DNA of 10,997 bases from an uncultured Bacteroidota bacterium (GCA_903881065.1 CAIRRW010000212.1:1-10997), one strand, 5' to 3'. Positions 1 through 7,737 are shown, numbered from the stretch's first letter. Notes: a model not told the origin generated them from the sequence alone. Made by a program: numbers and translations.

Positions 1-207
1 ACAGGTAATCTTATCAGATTTATTGGAAATCTTTTAAGATGGATGAGTAATCTTAACAGATTTTTGAAAAATCTTAACAGATGGATGAGCAATCTTAACA
101 GATTTGTGAGTAATCTTAAAAGATTTGTTATAAATCTTAACAGATGGATTATAAATCTTAACAGATTTTTGAGAAATCTTAACAGATCTCCAAAAAGGAC
201 TTTTTAA
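1..207 (+). CDS. Possible C-terminal end of a heptad-repeat protein (partial, start outside window)
   Basis: The frame beginning at base 1 is open through all nine 21-bp units and stops with TAA at 205-207, giving 68 codons with no start needed inside the window. Each unit reads x-N-L-x-R-[F/W]-[I/L/M/V]. Asn, Leu and Arg are constant (except for the ninth, terminal unit, the last two positions stay aromatic then aliphatic), while the first position varies (G, S, K, I, R). Hydrophobic residues fall at i, i+3, i+4, as in an amphipathic helix. The last unit degenerates to R-S-P and ends in a short basic tail. The other two plus frames are interrupted by stops, and the best minus frame has a stop in unit 2. 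Against a gene: a repeat open in one unit is easily open in all, and the start is not visible. I do not recognise the protein. Confidence 0.3.
   Translation, partial: TGNLIRFIGNLLRWMSNLNRFLKNLNRWMSNLNRFVSNLKRFVINLNRWIINLNRFLRNLNRSPKRTF
4..192. repeat. Tandem array of nine 21-bp units
   Basis: Nine head-to-tail 21-bp units start at 4, 25, 46, 67, 88, 109, 130, 151 and 172, with no spacers. The core AATCTTAACAGAT is identical or nearly so in units 3-9; units 1 and 2 are more diverged (TTATC and TTTTA in place of TTAAC). The core is an imperfect dyad: AATCT and AGATT flank a 4-nt centre. Variation is concentrated in the last six and first three bases of each unit. TTT and TGG largely alternate after the core, hinting at an older 42-bp unit. 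The period equals two helical turns and also seven codons, so both a DNA-binding array and a heptad-coding repeat are possible. The array may continue beyond the left edge. Confidence 0.95.
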
Positions 208-281
208 AGTTTAAAAAGTAAATTAATACAGTAATAATAACTAACTAATCAATCAATCGCTAAATTCTAAAAACAATTATC

Positions 282-896
282 ATGAAAAAAACAGCAATAA
301 AAAAAACAACTGAAAAAAGTGTTAAAGTAAAATCAAAGTTATCGGAAAACCAACAGGATTTTAATAAAGTAATTGAAGTAACGGGGAAACTGAAAAAGGA
401 CTTGAAACAATTTAAAAGTAAAGTGATGGCGATGGAAAGTTATTTTAAGCCGCATATAACTGGTGCAAATGCTATTTCCATGGGTAATTTTTTATCAAAT
501 GCTGTAAGCGTTAAAATAGTGCAGTCCGATGGTGAGCCAGCTGACAAGAATAATTTCTGTGAAGATTGCCAGCCCAAAAATATTGAATCCATCTATTTTG
601 CATTTAAGTTTACGGTTAGACCTATGGTTGATTATTTTGAAGGAATGATAAAAGATATTGAAAAGAATCATAAGGATACTCTGTTATTTATGAATAAATA
701 CCCGGAAAATAATCGCGAAATACTGCGTAAAATTATAACTATGGAAATAGAAAACGACAAAGTTGATGTTTTTATGTCACACTCAATGGAGGATATGAAA
801 TCAATGGAAAAGCAAGCTGATAAATTAATTATCAAACAAAATAAAGAAGAACTTAAAAAAGGAAAAGGAAAGAAAATCATAAAATTAGTGAACTAA
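282..896 (+). CDS. Hypothetical protein, 204 aa, Lys-rich with a CxxC motif
   Basis: I do not recognise this family. The 204-aa product has no signal peptide and no membrane segment, so it is probably cytoplasmic. Residues 1-50 are very Lys-rich and look helical. The middle (about 60-120) is more hydrophobic and holds the only two cysteines, C93 and C96, in a C-E-D-C pair that could bind metal or form a disulfide. Residues 118-190 are charged and helix-forming, possibly coiled coil, with several Met (MSHSMEDMKSME), and the C-terminus is again basic (KKGKGKK). ATG 282 is the first start in frame; the leader is A-rich with no Shine-Dalgarno, as is usual in Bacteroidota. It lies 75 bp after the end of the repeat-encoded frame and has its own terminator, so it seems to be a separate transcript from porV2. 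Codon use looks like that of its neighbours. A nucleic-acid-binding role would fit the basic ends but is a guess. Confidence 0.75.
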   Translation: MKKTAIKKTTEKSVKVKSKLSENQQDFNKVIEVTGKLKKDLKQFKSKVMAMESYFKPHITGANAISMGNFLSNAVSVKIVQSDGEPADKNNFCEDCQPKNIESIYFAFKFTVRPMVDYFEGMIKDIEKNHKDTLLFMNKYPENNREILRKIITMEIENDKVDVFMSHSMEDMKSMEKQADKLIIKQNKEELKKGKGKKIIKLVN

Positions 897-920
897 AGAT
901 TAACAAATAAAAGCATTAAT

Positions 921-951
921 AAAAAACTCCGCAGCAATACGGAGTTTTTTT
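921..951 (+). terminator. Intrinsic terminator after the 204-aa gene
   Basis: An 11-bp perfect stem, A6-CTCCG (921-931) pairing with CGGAG-T6 (940-950), encloses an 8-nt loop (932-939). The U-run (945-951) overlaps the descending arm. It sits 25 bp after the stop at 896, separating the orphan gene from the porV2-porU2 unit. The A-run on the other side could make it partly bidirectional, but no minus-strand gene ends here. Confidence 0.9.
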
Positions 952-1119
952 ATTTCATTCAGACTAATAAACCAATAACCAATAATCATTATCCACTGGA
1001 AAACAGTTATATTGAAGACAAAATAGCAGCTTTTATTTTCAACAATAATAACAAGCCAATTGCGTTTAACTATATAATTTGTGGATTAATAAGAATTGTA
1101 CTACTTTTAAACCTTTATT

Positions 1120-2205
1120 ATGAGAAGAAAAATAGCATTATTAGTTTTAGTTGTTTTAACTATAAGTTTAGGAGGTTATGCACAGGCACCCAAATACAGT
1201 AACGAATTTTTAAATATCGGCGTTGGCGCACGTGCATTAGGCATGTCCAACTCCTATATTACCACAGTAAATGACGTAACAGCAGGATATTGGAATCCGG
1301 CAGGACTTGCAAACATTGGCAACCAATATCAAGGAGCCTACATGCACAGTGAGTACTTTGCAGGTATAGCCAAATATGATTACGGCGCAATTGCAACAAG
1401 GCTCGATTCATCATCTGTATTGGGTTTAAGTTTTGTTCGTTTTGGAGTTGAAAACATTCCAAATACAACGGAATTGATTGATGCAAACGGAAATATAGAT
1501 TATAATCGGATAACCTATTTTTCCGCAGTCGATTTTGCTTTGCTTGTATCGTATGCGAAAACATTAAAAATAAAAGGACTTAGAGTAGGAGCAAGTGCCA
1601 AAATAATACGACGTAGAATAGGTGATTTTGCCGGAGCATGGGGTTTCGGGCTGGATGCCGGAGCACAATATGATTATAAAAAATGGAAGTTTGCTGCCAT
1701 GGCAAGGGATATAACTTCTACATTTAATGCATGGAGTTATAATTTGCCCGACGATATGAAACAGGTATTTCAAGCAACCGGAAATGATATACCAACTAAC
1801 TCTGTGGAGATTACCTTACCAAAATTATTATTAGGCACAGCCCGTAAATTTGATTTCGGAAAGAAAATTTCATTACTTGCAGAAGCAAATTTCGATGCAA
1901 CTTTTGATGGCAAAAGAAATGTATTGATAAGTAGTAAAGCAGTAAGTGTTGACCCTCATGTCGGACTTGAAGCAGGGTTTATGAATATTGTTTTCCTTAG
2001 AGGAGGTATCGGTAACTATCAATCATATACTGATGCTACTGGAAAGACAGTACATACAATTCAGCCAAATGTTGGTGTGGGAGTAAAAATAAAATACGTT
2101 TACATTGATTATGCTTTTACAAATATCGGTAATCAATCGGTAGCACTTTATTCAAATGTGTTTTCTGTAAAAGTTGACATCAATAAAAAACGTAAATTAA
2201 ATTAA
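1120..2205 (+). CDS. porV2: PorV/PorQ-family outer-membrane barrel protein (putative T9SS protein PorV2)
   Basis: This 361-aa exported protein begins with a signal peptide (basic MRRK, hydrophobic to about residue 19, probable cleavage after A21 in GYA|QAP). The mature N-terminus carries the PorV/PorQ-family signature: GVGARALGMS at 34-43, then YWNPAGLA at 57-64. The rest alternates hydrophobic and polar residues with many Gly and aromatic positions, as expected for a transmembrane beta-barrel. In the family, PorV is an outer-membrane shuttle that hands T9SS cargo from the translocon to the PorU sortase; length is close to known PorV proteins. The well-kept 'ARALGM...WNPAGLA' form and the V-before-U gene order suggest the paralogous PorV2 type rather than canonical PorV. 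Its stop overlaps the next gene's start (TAATG), implying translational coupling. Upstream 952-1119 is AT-rich with no strong promoter match and no Shine-Dalgarno. Substrate is unknown. Confidence 0.85.
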   Translation: MRRKIALLVLVVLTISLGGYAQAPKYSNEFLNIGVGARALGMSNSYITTVNDVTAGYWNPAGLANIGNQYQGAYMHSEYFAGIAKYDYGAIATRLDSSSVLGLSFVRFGVENIPNTTELIDANGNIDYNRITYFSAVDFALLVSYAKTLKIKGLRVGASAKIIRRRIGDFAGAWGFGLDAGAQYDYKKWKFAAMARDITSTFNAWSYNLPDDMKQVFQATGNDIPTNSVEITLPKLLLGTARKFDFGKKISLLAEANFDATFDGKRNVLISSKAVSVDPHVGLEAGFMNIVFLRGGIGNYQSYTDATGKTVHTIQPNVGVGVKIKYVYIDYAFTNIGNQSVALYSNVFSVKVDINKKRKLN

Positions 2206-2207
2206 TG
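2203..2207 (+). promoter_or_regulatory. TAATG stop-start overlap (translational coupling)
   Basis: The TAA stop of the PorV-like gene (2203-2205) shares its last A with the ATG of the C25 peptidase gene (2205-2207). A second in-frame ATG lies at 2211. No Shine-Dalgarno precedes either, so reinitiation by the terminating ribosome is the simplest way to start the second gene. Both lead into a good signal peptide, so the choice adds or removes only two residues. Confidence 0.7.
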
Positions 2208-5200
2208 CAAATGACAAAACGGTTACTAACTCTATGTTTGTTATTGTTTTTATTTGTCAGCATCAAGGCTCAGCCTTTTTCTAATGGTTGGATTGCCTAT
2301 TCTCAAAACTATTATAAAATAAAAGTTGCTCAAAGCGGTATCTATCGCATTGATTCTACAACCATCAGCACAGCATTAGCTGTTAACGGAATACAATTAA
2401 GCAGCATCGATCCGCATCGATTCCAGATATTTAATAAAGGTGTTCAGCAATATATTTATATTCAAGGGGAAGGTGACGGTCAATTTAATGGCTCTGATTT
2501 TATTGAATTTTATGCCGAAAAAAATGACGGCGCATTAGATTCATTGTTATATACAAATACTACTTTCCTTCCCAATCCGTATTATAGCCTCGTAAACGAT
2601 ACTGCAGTTTATTATTTAACATGGAATAATTCAACCACTAACAGGCGGATGCAAGTTCCTCCAGTTGATACTACATTCAGTCAGTATACGGTTTCCAATT
2701 ATTTTATGCGCGATGAGATACAGTTAGGCGGCATTGGCTATTATGAAGGAGCAACTGACGTTGCTGGAGGTACTGATGTTCGTTATACCAACTCGGAAGG
2801 ATGGTTTGATGCAAACGTAATTTCAGATGGAAGTGCGAATGTATATTATTTATCTACTCCTCAATATTATGCAGGAGGGCCTGCGCCAATATTTAAAACT
2901 GTTGTTGTTGGAGCATCACAGGGAAATCTACCGTTGGATCATCATTTGCAGATTGAGTTTCAAGGTTCCATTACACAGAATTTAAAAGATACTTTTTTTA
3001 CTGCTTACGCATCAAATCAGTTTATTGTTCACTTGCCAGCAAATGCATTTAGTACTTCCACTTCCAATTCGTTTAGATATACAAGTGTTTCGGTTAGTGG
3101 TGTTTCTTCAAACAGAACCGCGGTTTCATATCTTGATGTAAAATATCCGCACAAATTAAATTTAGAAGGCAACGCTACTTACTTAATGTATTTGCCTGAT
3201 AATACTTCGGCAGGACAACTGAAATCATATTTAAATATAAATAATTTCAATGTGTCAGGTACTGCACATATTTATGATTTAACAAATGCCAGGCGTATTG
3301 ATTTTGTTACTAATGGCAGAAATTATCAGGTATTGGTTCCCAATAGCAGTAGTGAAAAAAAATGTTTTTTATTTTCTGATGGAAATATAAATCAAGTAAC
3401 TTCACTTGTACCTGTTACACCATCAGCACAGTTTACCGACTTCTCTACTCAAATAGCCGACTCTGCATTTATTATTATAACGCATAAATCAGTGATGTCG
3501 GGTTCGCTCCAGTATAAAGCGTATCGTAGTTCATCTGCCGGGGGAGCTAACAATGTTGTACTTGCTGATATTGACGAATTGTACGATCAGTTTGCCTATG
3601 GAATAGTAAAAAGTCCAATGTCAATAAGAGGATTCTGTGATTTCTATATTCAGAAATGTAATAACAATCATCGTTTTGTACCAAACAATTTATTTCTGAT
3701 AGGTAAGTCAATGAACTTAAAGGATTGCAGAACTCCTGCTTGGTATGATGATGGGAATGACTATCCTACAAATTATGTTACTGATATTGTTCCTTCCTTC
3801 GGTAATCCATCAAGTGATATTTTATTAACGTCAGGTTTGAACGGATCAGTATTGGCACCTGCAATACCAACAGGAAGACTTGCTGCCAGAAAGCCGCAGG
3901 ATGTAATTGATTATTTAAATAAAATAAAACAATTTGATACAACCAGAGTAGGTGATTGGAAAAAACAAGTACTGCATTTTGGAGGAGGAGAAACAGTTGC
4001 CGAGCAAGCACAGTTTAAAGGATACCTTAACAACTATGCAAAAATAATAAGGGATACCATGTTTGGTGGCCAGGTTTACAGCTTCTATAAAACCAGTTCG
4101 GCTCCTATACAAATAAATACTTCGGATACGCTTTCTACTTTTATCAATAATGGTGTATCCTTAATGACATTCTTTGGACACGCCTCCACACAAGGTTTTG
4201 ATCAGAGTACTGATGATATAAGTACGTACACGCCAATAAGTGGTCATTATCCTTTTTTGTTGGCAAATTCCTGTTATTCAGGTGATATACATGAATGGGA
4301 AACTAGTGTGAGTGAAACATATGTGATGCTTGCTAATAAAGGAATGATAGGGTTTTTAGGCTCATCAGGGTTAGGTATCATTACTCCACTCAATTCCTAT
4401 TCAACAGAATTTTATCATCAACTTTCCTCGAAAAATTATGGTAAAAGTATAGGTAGTGCAATAAAGAAAACCATCGCCTACTTACAGCCACTTGCATCAA
4501 TTGATTATTATACTCAAAACTCTTGTTTGGAAATGACGTTGCAAGGCGACCCTTCTGTAAAGATTACACCGGGCTCAAAACCGGATTATAAAATTACAGC
4601 TAGTAATGTTTATTTTGATGCTAAAACCATACCGGACACAATAATTGTGAATGTGGTAAGAACAAATATTGGTGAGGCGACTAATGCTAAAAGTGTAACG
4701 TATCTTCAACGTATATTTCCTAATGGAGATACCTTGTCGGCACCGTTGATGTATAATAAGGAGCCTCATTATAGAGATACTGTTTCCTTCCATTTATCTA
4801 TTGATCATAATAATTCGAAAGGAGTAGGATTAAATAAATTTTATGTAACACTTGATAAAAATAATCAGGTAGCAGAGTCAAGTGAAAATAACAATACAAC
4901 TGGAGAAGTTGATTATCTTATTAGCGGCGGAGATATCGTTCCTACATATCCGTATGAGTTTTCTATTGTTCAGACGGATACAATTACGTTGAAAGCCACT
5001 ACAACTGATCTTTTTGCTCACTCAAAAAATTATATTTTCCAAATTGATACTACTGATACGTATAGCAGTCACCTTATGTTATCAGCTACTATTAATGCTC
5101 CCGGAGGAGTAGTGAATTGGAAACCACAAATATTATTCCCAAACTTCAGAGATAGCACAGTATATTATTGGCGTGTAAGTCCCGACTCCACTTCGCCAAC

Positions 5201-7298
5201 AAGTGGATATAAATGGCGAGAAAGTTCGTTCGAATATATTGCTGCCTCACATGGAATAACACCTGGTTGGGAGCAGTCGCACTTCTTTCAATTTAAAAAC
5301 AACAATTATCAATATGTACGATTTAACCGTGCGCTCAGGAAGTTTGATTTTAATAACAATTTAATACATATTGAATGTATTAATGGAGTTAATATTGCTT
5401 TCTATCAAATGGAATATCTCGTAAACGGACATGTGGAGGAAACATCTTCCTGGTCGCCTCCTGGCTTTGTCTTTGCCTGTTTCGAACCAATTAGTGGAGG
5501 TGTAATGCCAAATCCGCAAAGTGGAAACTGGTATGGAGCATATAATAGTTTTGGAGGAGGAAGTAATTACAGAGGATTAAATGCATACTCCTTTGACTAT
5601 TATGATGACACACCAGATCACAGGGATTCAATTGCTAATTTTATAAATCATATTCCCAACAATTATTATGTATTGGCATATTCAGCATGGACACATAGCA
5701 GCCCGCCTTATGTTGTAGGCTCTAATATATTAAATGCGTTTCATTCAATAGGAGCAATGCATGTGGATACTGTTCCGTCAAATAAATCATATACATTTTT
5801 TGGTCAGAAAGGAAACGCAAGTTACCCTGTGCAGGAAGTAGTAAGTGATTCAGCAGCTGCTGTTACTGATATGAATGCTTTTATACAGACGCATTGGAAT
5901 ACAGGTTATATTGCTTCACCGGTTATTGGGCCTGCTACTAAATGGCATGCGTTGCATTGGCGTTGGAAATCGGTTGACCGAACCATTTCTGCTGATAGTA
6001 TTGTAGTGAGAGTAATTGGAATAAATGCCAATGGAGTAGAAACAACATTGGCTAACTTTAAAACAGACTCTATTGATGTTTTGGATTTATCGAATTATGT
6101 GAATGCAGCTATTTATCCTAATATACGGTTGGTAGCTTATATGGCGGATAATTTTTATCATACTGCTCCGCAACTAAAACGTTGGCATGTAATTTATGAT
6201 CCTGTGCCTGAAGCAGCTATTAATCCGCCATCGGCCTTAAATCATTTTTTTATTTCAAGTGATACGGTGCAGGAGGGCGATGTGTTTAAAATTAAAGTAC
6301 CTATTCAAAATATAAGTAATATACCATTTACTAAAGATAGTTTATTGGTTAATTATTGGATAACAGATGCTGGTGGGGCAACACATAATCTGCCTTCAAA
6401 GCTAAAGAAGAAACCTTTCAATCCGAATGAAGTTATTTTTGATTCAGTTAGTGTTAATACGCAAGGTTATAAAGGAAATAATGCCTTATGGGTAGAAGTA
6501 AATCCAATAGGGAAGCCGCATTCACAGTTAGAGCAATATCATTATAATAACATATTGCGAATCCCTTTTCGTGTTTCGGTAGATAGAACCAACCCGCTGT
6601 TGGATGTTACCTTCGATGGCGTTCATATATTAAATGATGATATCGTTTCAGCGAAGCCAAATGTTTTAATCAAGTTGAAAGATGAGAACAAGTTTTTGGC
6701 ATTAAACGATACTTCTGATTTTAAAGTGTTTTTGCAATCTCCGGGTTCTTCCCTTGCAAAGCGGGTTTGGTTTGGTCAGCAAATGAGTTTTGTGCCTGCT
6801 GTTTTACCTAATAATAGTTGTAAATTAAATTATACCCCAACTTTAATACAGGATGGGACCTATCAATTATTAGTGCAGGCAAGTGATGTGTCGCATAACC
6901 AATCGGGTGCTGTTGATTATAAAATTAACTTTGAGGTAGTAAATAAAGCAACAATTACGGAAGTGATGAACTATCCTAATCCATTTAATAATGCTACTCA
7001 TTTTGTATTTACATTAACCGGATCGCAGGTGCCTACTACATTTAAAATACAGATAATCACAATAACCGGAAAAGTGGTAAAGGAAATATATCAGGATGAA
7101 ATAGGATTTATTCATATAGGTAGAAACATTACTGAATATGCATGGGACGGTCGTGACATGTACGGAGATAAACTTGCCAATGGAGTTTATTTATACCGCG
7201 TGATTACCAAACTTAACGGTAATGATATTGAATTAAATCAAACAGATGCCGACCAATATTTCAAGAAAGGTTGGGGTAAAATGTATATGATGCACTAA
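2205..7298 (+). CDS. porU2: Giant C25 (gingipain-type) cysteine peptidase, putative T9SS sortase PorU2
   Basis: This 1697-aa exported, multidomain protein has a signal peptide at 1-22 (cleavage SIKA|Q); Met3 at 2211 is an alternative start. Residues about 25-130 resemble the PorU N-terminal region (Y-K-I-x-V-x-x-x-G-I-Y-R-I-D; IYIQGEGDGQF). The C25 peptidase spans about 421-787, with catalytic-type His659 in FFGHAS and Cys690 in LANSCYSGD, spaced as in gingipains, and ends at QGDPSVKI. A CARDB domain follows (about 792-905, closing with AESSENNN). Beta-rich modules come next, including a stretch like an ILEI domain (about 1138-1215), and a second CARDB-like module (about 1340-1458). The C-terminus (1586-1697) starts with the YPNPF motif and forms a FlgD-like/T9SS C-terminal domain. 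PorU removes the sorting domain of T9SS cargo and attaches cargo to the surface. This protein is clearly longer than usual PorU (about 1,100-1,300 aa), favouring the PorU2 paralogue or a secreted peptidase. No frameshift is seen. Confidence 0.85.
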   Translation: MQMTKRLLTLCLLLFLFVSIKAQPFSNGWIAYSQNYYKIKVAQSGIYRIDSTTISTALAVNGIQLSSIDPHRFQIFNKGVQQYIYIQGEGDGQFNGSDFIEFYAEKNDGALDSLLYTNTTFLPNPYYSLVNDTAVYYLTWNNSTTNRRMQVPPVDTTFSQYTVSNYFMRDEIQLGGIGYYEGATDVAGGTDVRYTNSEGWFDANVISDGSANVYYLSTPQYYAGGPAPIFKTVVVGASQGNLPLDHHLQIEFQGSITQNLKDTFFTAYASNQFIVHLPANAFSTSTSNSFRYTSVSVSGVSSNRTAVSYLDVKYPHKLNLEGNATYLMYLPDNTSAGQLKSYLNINNFNVSGTAHIYDLTNARRIDFVTNGRNYQVLVPNSSSEKKCFLFSDGNINQVTSLVPVTPSAQFTDFSTQIADSAFIIITHKSVMSGSLQYKAYRSSSAGGANNVVLADIDELYDQFAYGIVKSPMSIRGFCDFYIQKCNNNHRFVPNNLFLIGKSMNLKDCRTPAWYDDGNDYPTNYVTDIVPSFGNPSSDILLTSGLNGSVLAPAIPTGRLAARKPQDVIDYLNKIKQFDTTRVGDWKKQVLHFGGGETVAEQAQFKGYLNNYAKIIRDTMFGGQVYSFYKTSSAPIQINTSDTLSTFINNGVSLMTFFGHASTQGFDQSTDDISTYTPISGHYPFLLANSCYSGDIHEWETSVSETYVMLANKGMIGFLGSSGLGIITPLNSYSTEFYHQLSSKNYGKSIGSAIKKTIAYLQPLASIDYYTQNSCLEMTLQGDPSVKITPGSKPDYKITASNVYFDAKTIPDTIIVNVVRTNIGEATNAKSVTYLQRIFPNGDTLSAPLMYNKEPHYRDTVSFHLSIDHNNSKGVGLNKFYVTLDKNNQVAESSENNNTTGEVDYLISGGDIVPTYPYEFSIVQTDTITLKATTTDLFAHSKNYIFQIDTTDTYSSHLMLSATINAPGGVVNWKPQILFPNFRDSTVYYWRVSPDSTSPTSGYKWRESSFEYIAASHGITPGWEQSHFFQFKNNNYQYVRFNRALRKFDFNNNLIHIECINGVNIAFYQMEYLVNGHVEETSSWSPPGFVFACFEPISGGVMPNPQSGNWYGAYNSFGGGSNYRGLNAYSFDYYDDTPDHRDSIANFINHIPNNYYVLAYSAWTHSSPPYVVGSNILNAFHSIGAMHVDTVPSNKSYTFFGQKGNASYPVQEVVSDSAAAVTDMNAFIQTHWNTGYIASPVIGPATKWHALHWRWKSVDRTISADSIVVRVIGINANGVETTLANFKTDSIDVLDLSNYVNAAIYPNIRLVAYMADNFYHTAPQLKRWHVIYDPVPEAAINPPSALNHFFISSDTVQEGDVFKIKVPIQNISNIPFTKDSLLVNYWITDAGGATHNLPSKLKKKPFNPNEVIFDSVSVNTQGYKGNNALWVEVNPIGKPHSQLEQYHYNNILRIPFRVSVDRTNPLLDVTFDGVHILNDDIVSAKPNVLIKLKDENKFLALNDTSDFKVFLQSPGSSLAKRVWFGQQMSFVPAVLPNNSCKLNYTPTLIQDGTYQLLVQASDVSHNQSGAVDYKINFEVVNKATITEVMNYPNPFNNATHFVFTLTGSQVPTTFKIQIITITGKVVKEIYQDEIGFIHIGRNITEYAWDGRDMYGDKLANGVYLYRVITKLNGNDIELNQTDADQYFKKGWGKMYMMH

Positions 7299-7601
7299 TA
7301 ATATAGTGTTCGGAATTACAAGGACCTTATCGGAATTCAATCGTAGAAATATTCAATCTCATTTGATAAATTATCCATAGAGTATAAGCTTATGTCGAGT
7401 AGTTTTGAATTATAGAATAATATACCGGAAGGGAATATAAAGCACTTTTTATAAAGGACCTTTCATCTAGATTTCATCTGATGAAATTAGCAAACGGATT
7501 AAGCATATTGTTTCTCAATTACATTATGTGATATTTTTTTATGCTCTATTATTAAATTGTTTTGATTTCTTATAAAATTCAAGAATACAGTTAAAACTGA
7601 A
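7299..7601. other. AT-rich intergenic stretch downstream of the peptidase gene
   Basis: No gene was found on either strand. The only reading frames are trivial, for example 16 codons from ATG 7481. Small repeats are visible: CGGAATT at 7311-7317 and 7331-7337 (20 nt apart), AAGGACCTT at 7320-7328 and 7454-7462, and the 10-bp palindrome ATAAGCTTAT at 7384-7393. No convincing plus-strand terminator follows the peptidase stop; the weak CACTA/TAGTG hairpin over the stop codon (7293-7308) lacks a T-run. Confidence 0.6.
7461..7487. promoter_or_regulatory. 17-bp palindrome with an extra upstream half-site
   Basis: ATTTCATC (7471-7478) and GATGAAAT (7480-7487) form perfect 8-bp arms around a single T. 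The half TTTCATCT also occurs directly upstream at 7461-7468, 11 bp away, so the site reads as three half-sites. No T-run follows, so it does not resemble a terminator. An operator-type protein-binding site is possible, but no gene start lies nearby: the adjacent genes converge here. Confidence 0.35.
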
Positions 7602-7685
7602 ACATATAAGCTTTTGGTTGCTACATGTAATAAAAAAGTTGTAGCATGTAAGTAAAAACCTAAAACATATAAGAAAATCCAAAAA
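7602..7685. repeat. Diverged four-unit array with an exact 21-nt period
   Basis: The motif [A/G]CAT[A/G]TAA[G/T] occurs four times, starting at 7602, 7623, 7644 and 7665, exactly 21 nt apart. The first and last copies share the 11-mer AAACATATAAG (7600-7610 and 7663-7673). The middle two share CATGTAA and also hold a 7-bp inverted repeat, TGCTACA (7619-7625) and TGTAGCA (7640-7646). The rest of each unit is A-rich and diverged. The plus frame in phase with the repeat meets a TAA in the third unit and has no ATG, so it is probably not coding. The period matches the array at 4-192, but the sequence does not. Confidence 0.6.
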
Positions 7686-7737
7686 GGTATTTAACCGGAA
7701 ATAAAAGGGAAGTGTAAAATAATCTTTGGGAGATAAT

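Noticed and set aside
4..192. CRISPR array
   Set aside because: Units are contiguous at 21 bp with no unique spacers, and no cas gene is present.
4..192. Minus-strand coding of the 21-bp array (S-V-K-I repeats)
   Set aside because: That frame has a TAA in the second unit, while the plus frame is open throughout.
1073..1081. Bacteroidota -7 promoter box (TAnnTTTG) as TATAATTTG before the PorV-like gene
   Set aside because: It has one extra base between TA and TTTG, and no TTTG is seen at the expected -33 spacing. Too weak to list.
1259..1564. 101-codon minus-strand frame opposite the PorV-like gene
   Set aside because: Antisense shadow of a well-supported gene, with no recognisable motif.
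7293..7308. Terminator hairpin over the peptidase stop codon
   Set aside because: The CACTA/TAGTG stem is only 5 bp, AT-rich, and not followed by a T-run.
7481..7531. Short plus-strand ORF starting MKLANGLS
   Set aside because: Only 16 codons, no supporting context, and its ATG lies within the palindrome arm.
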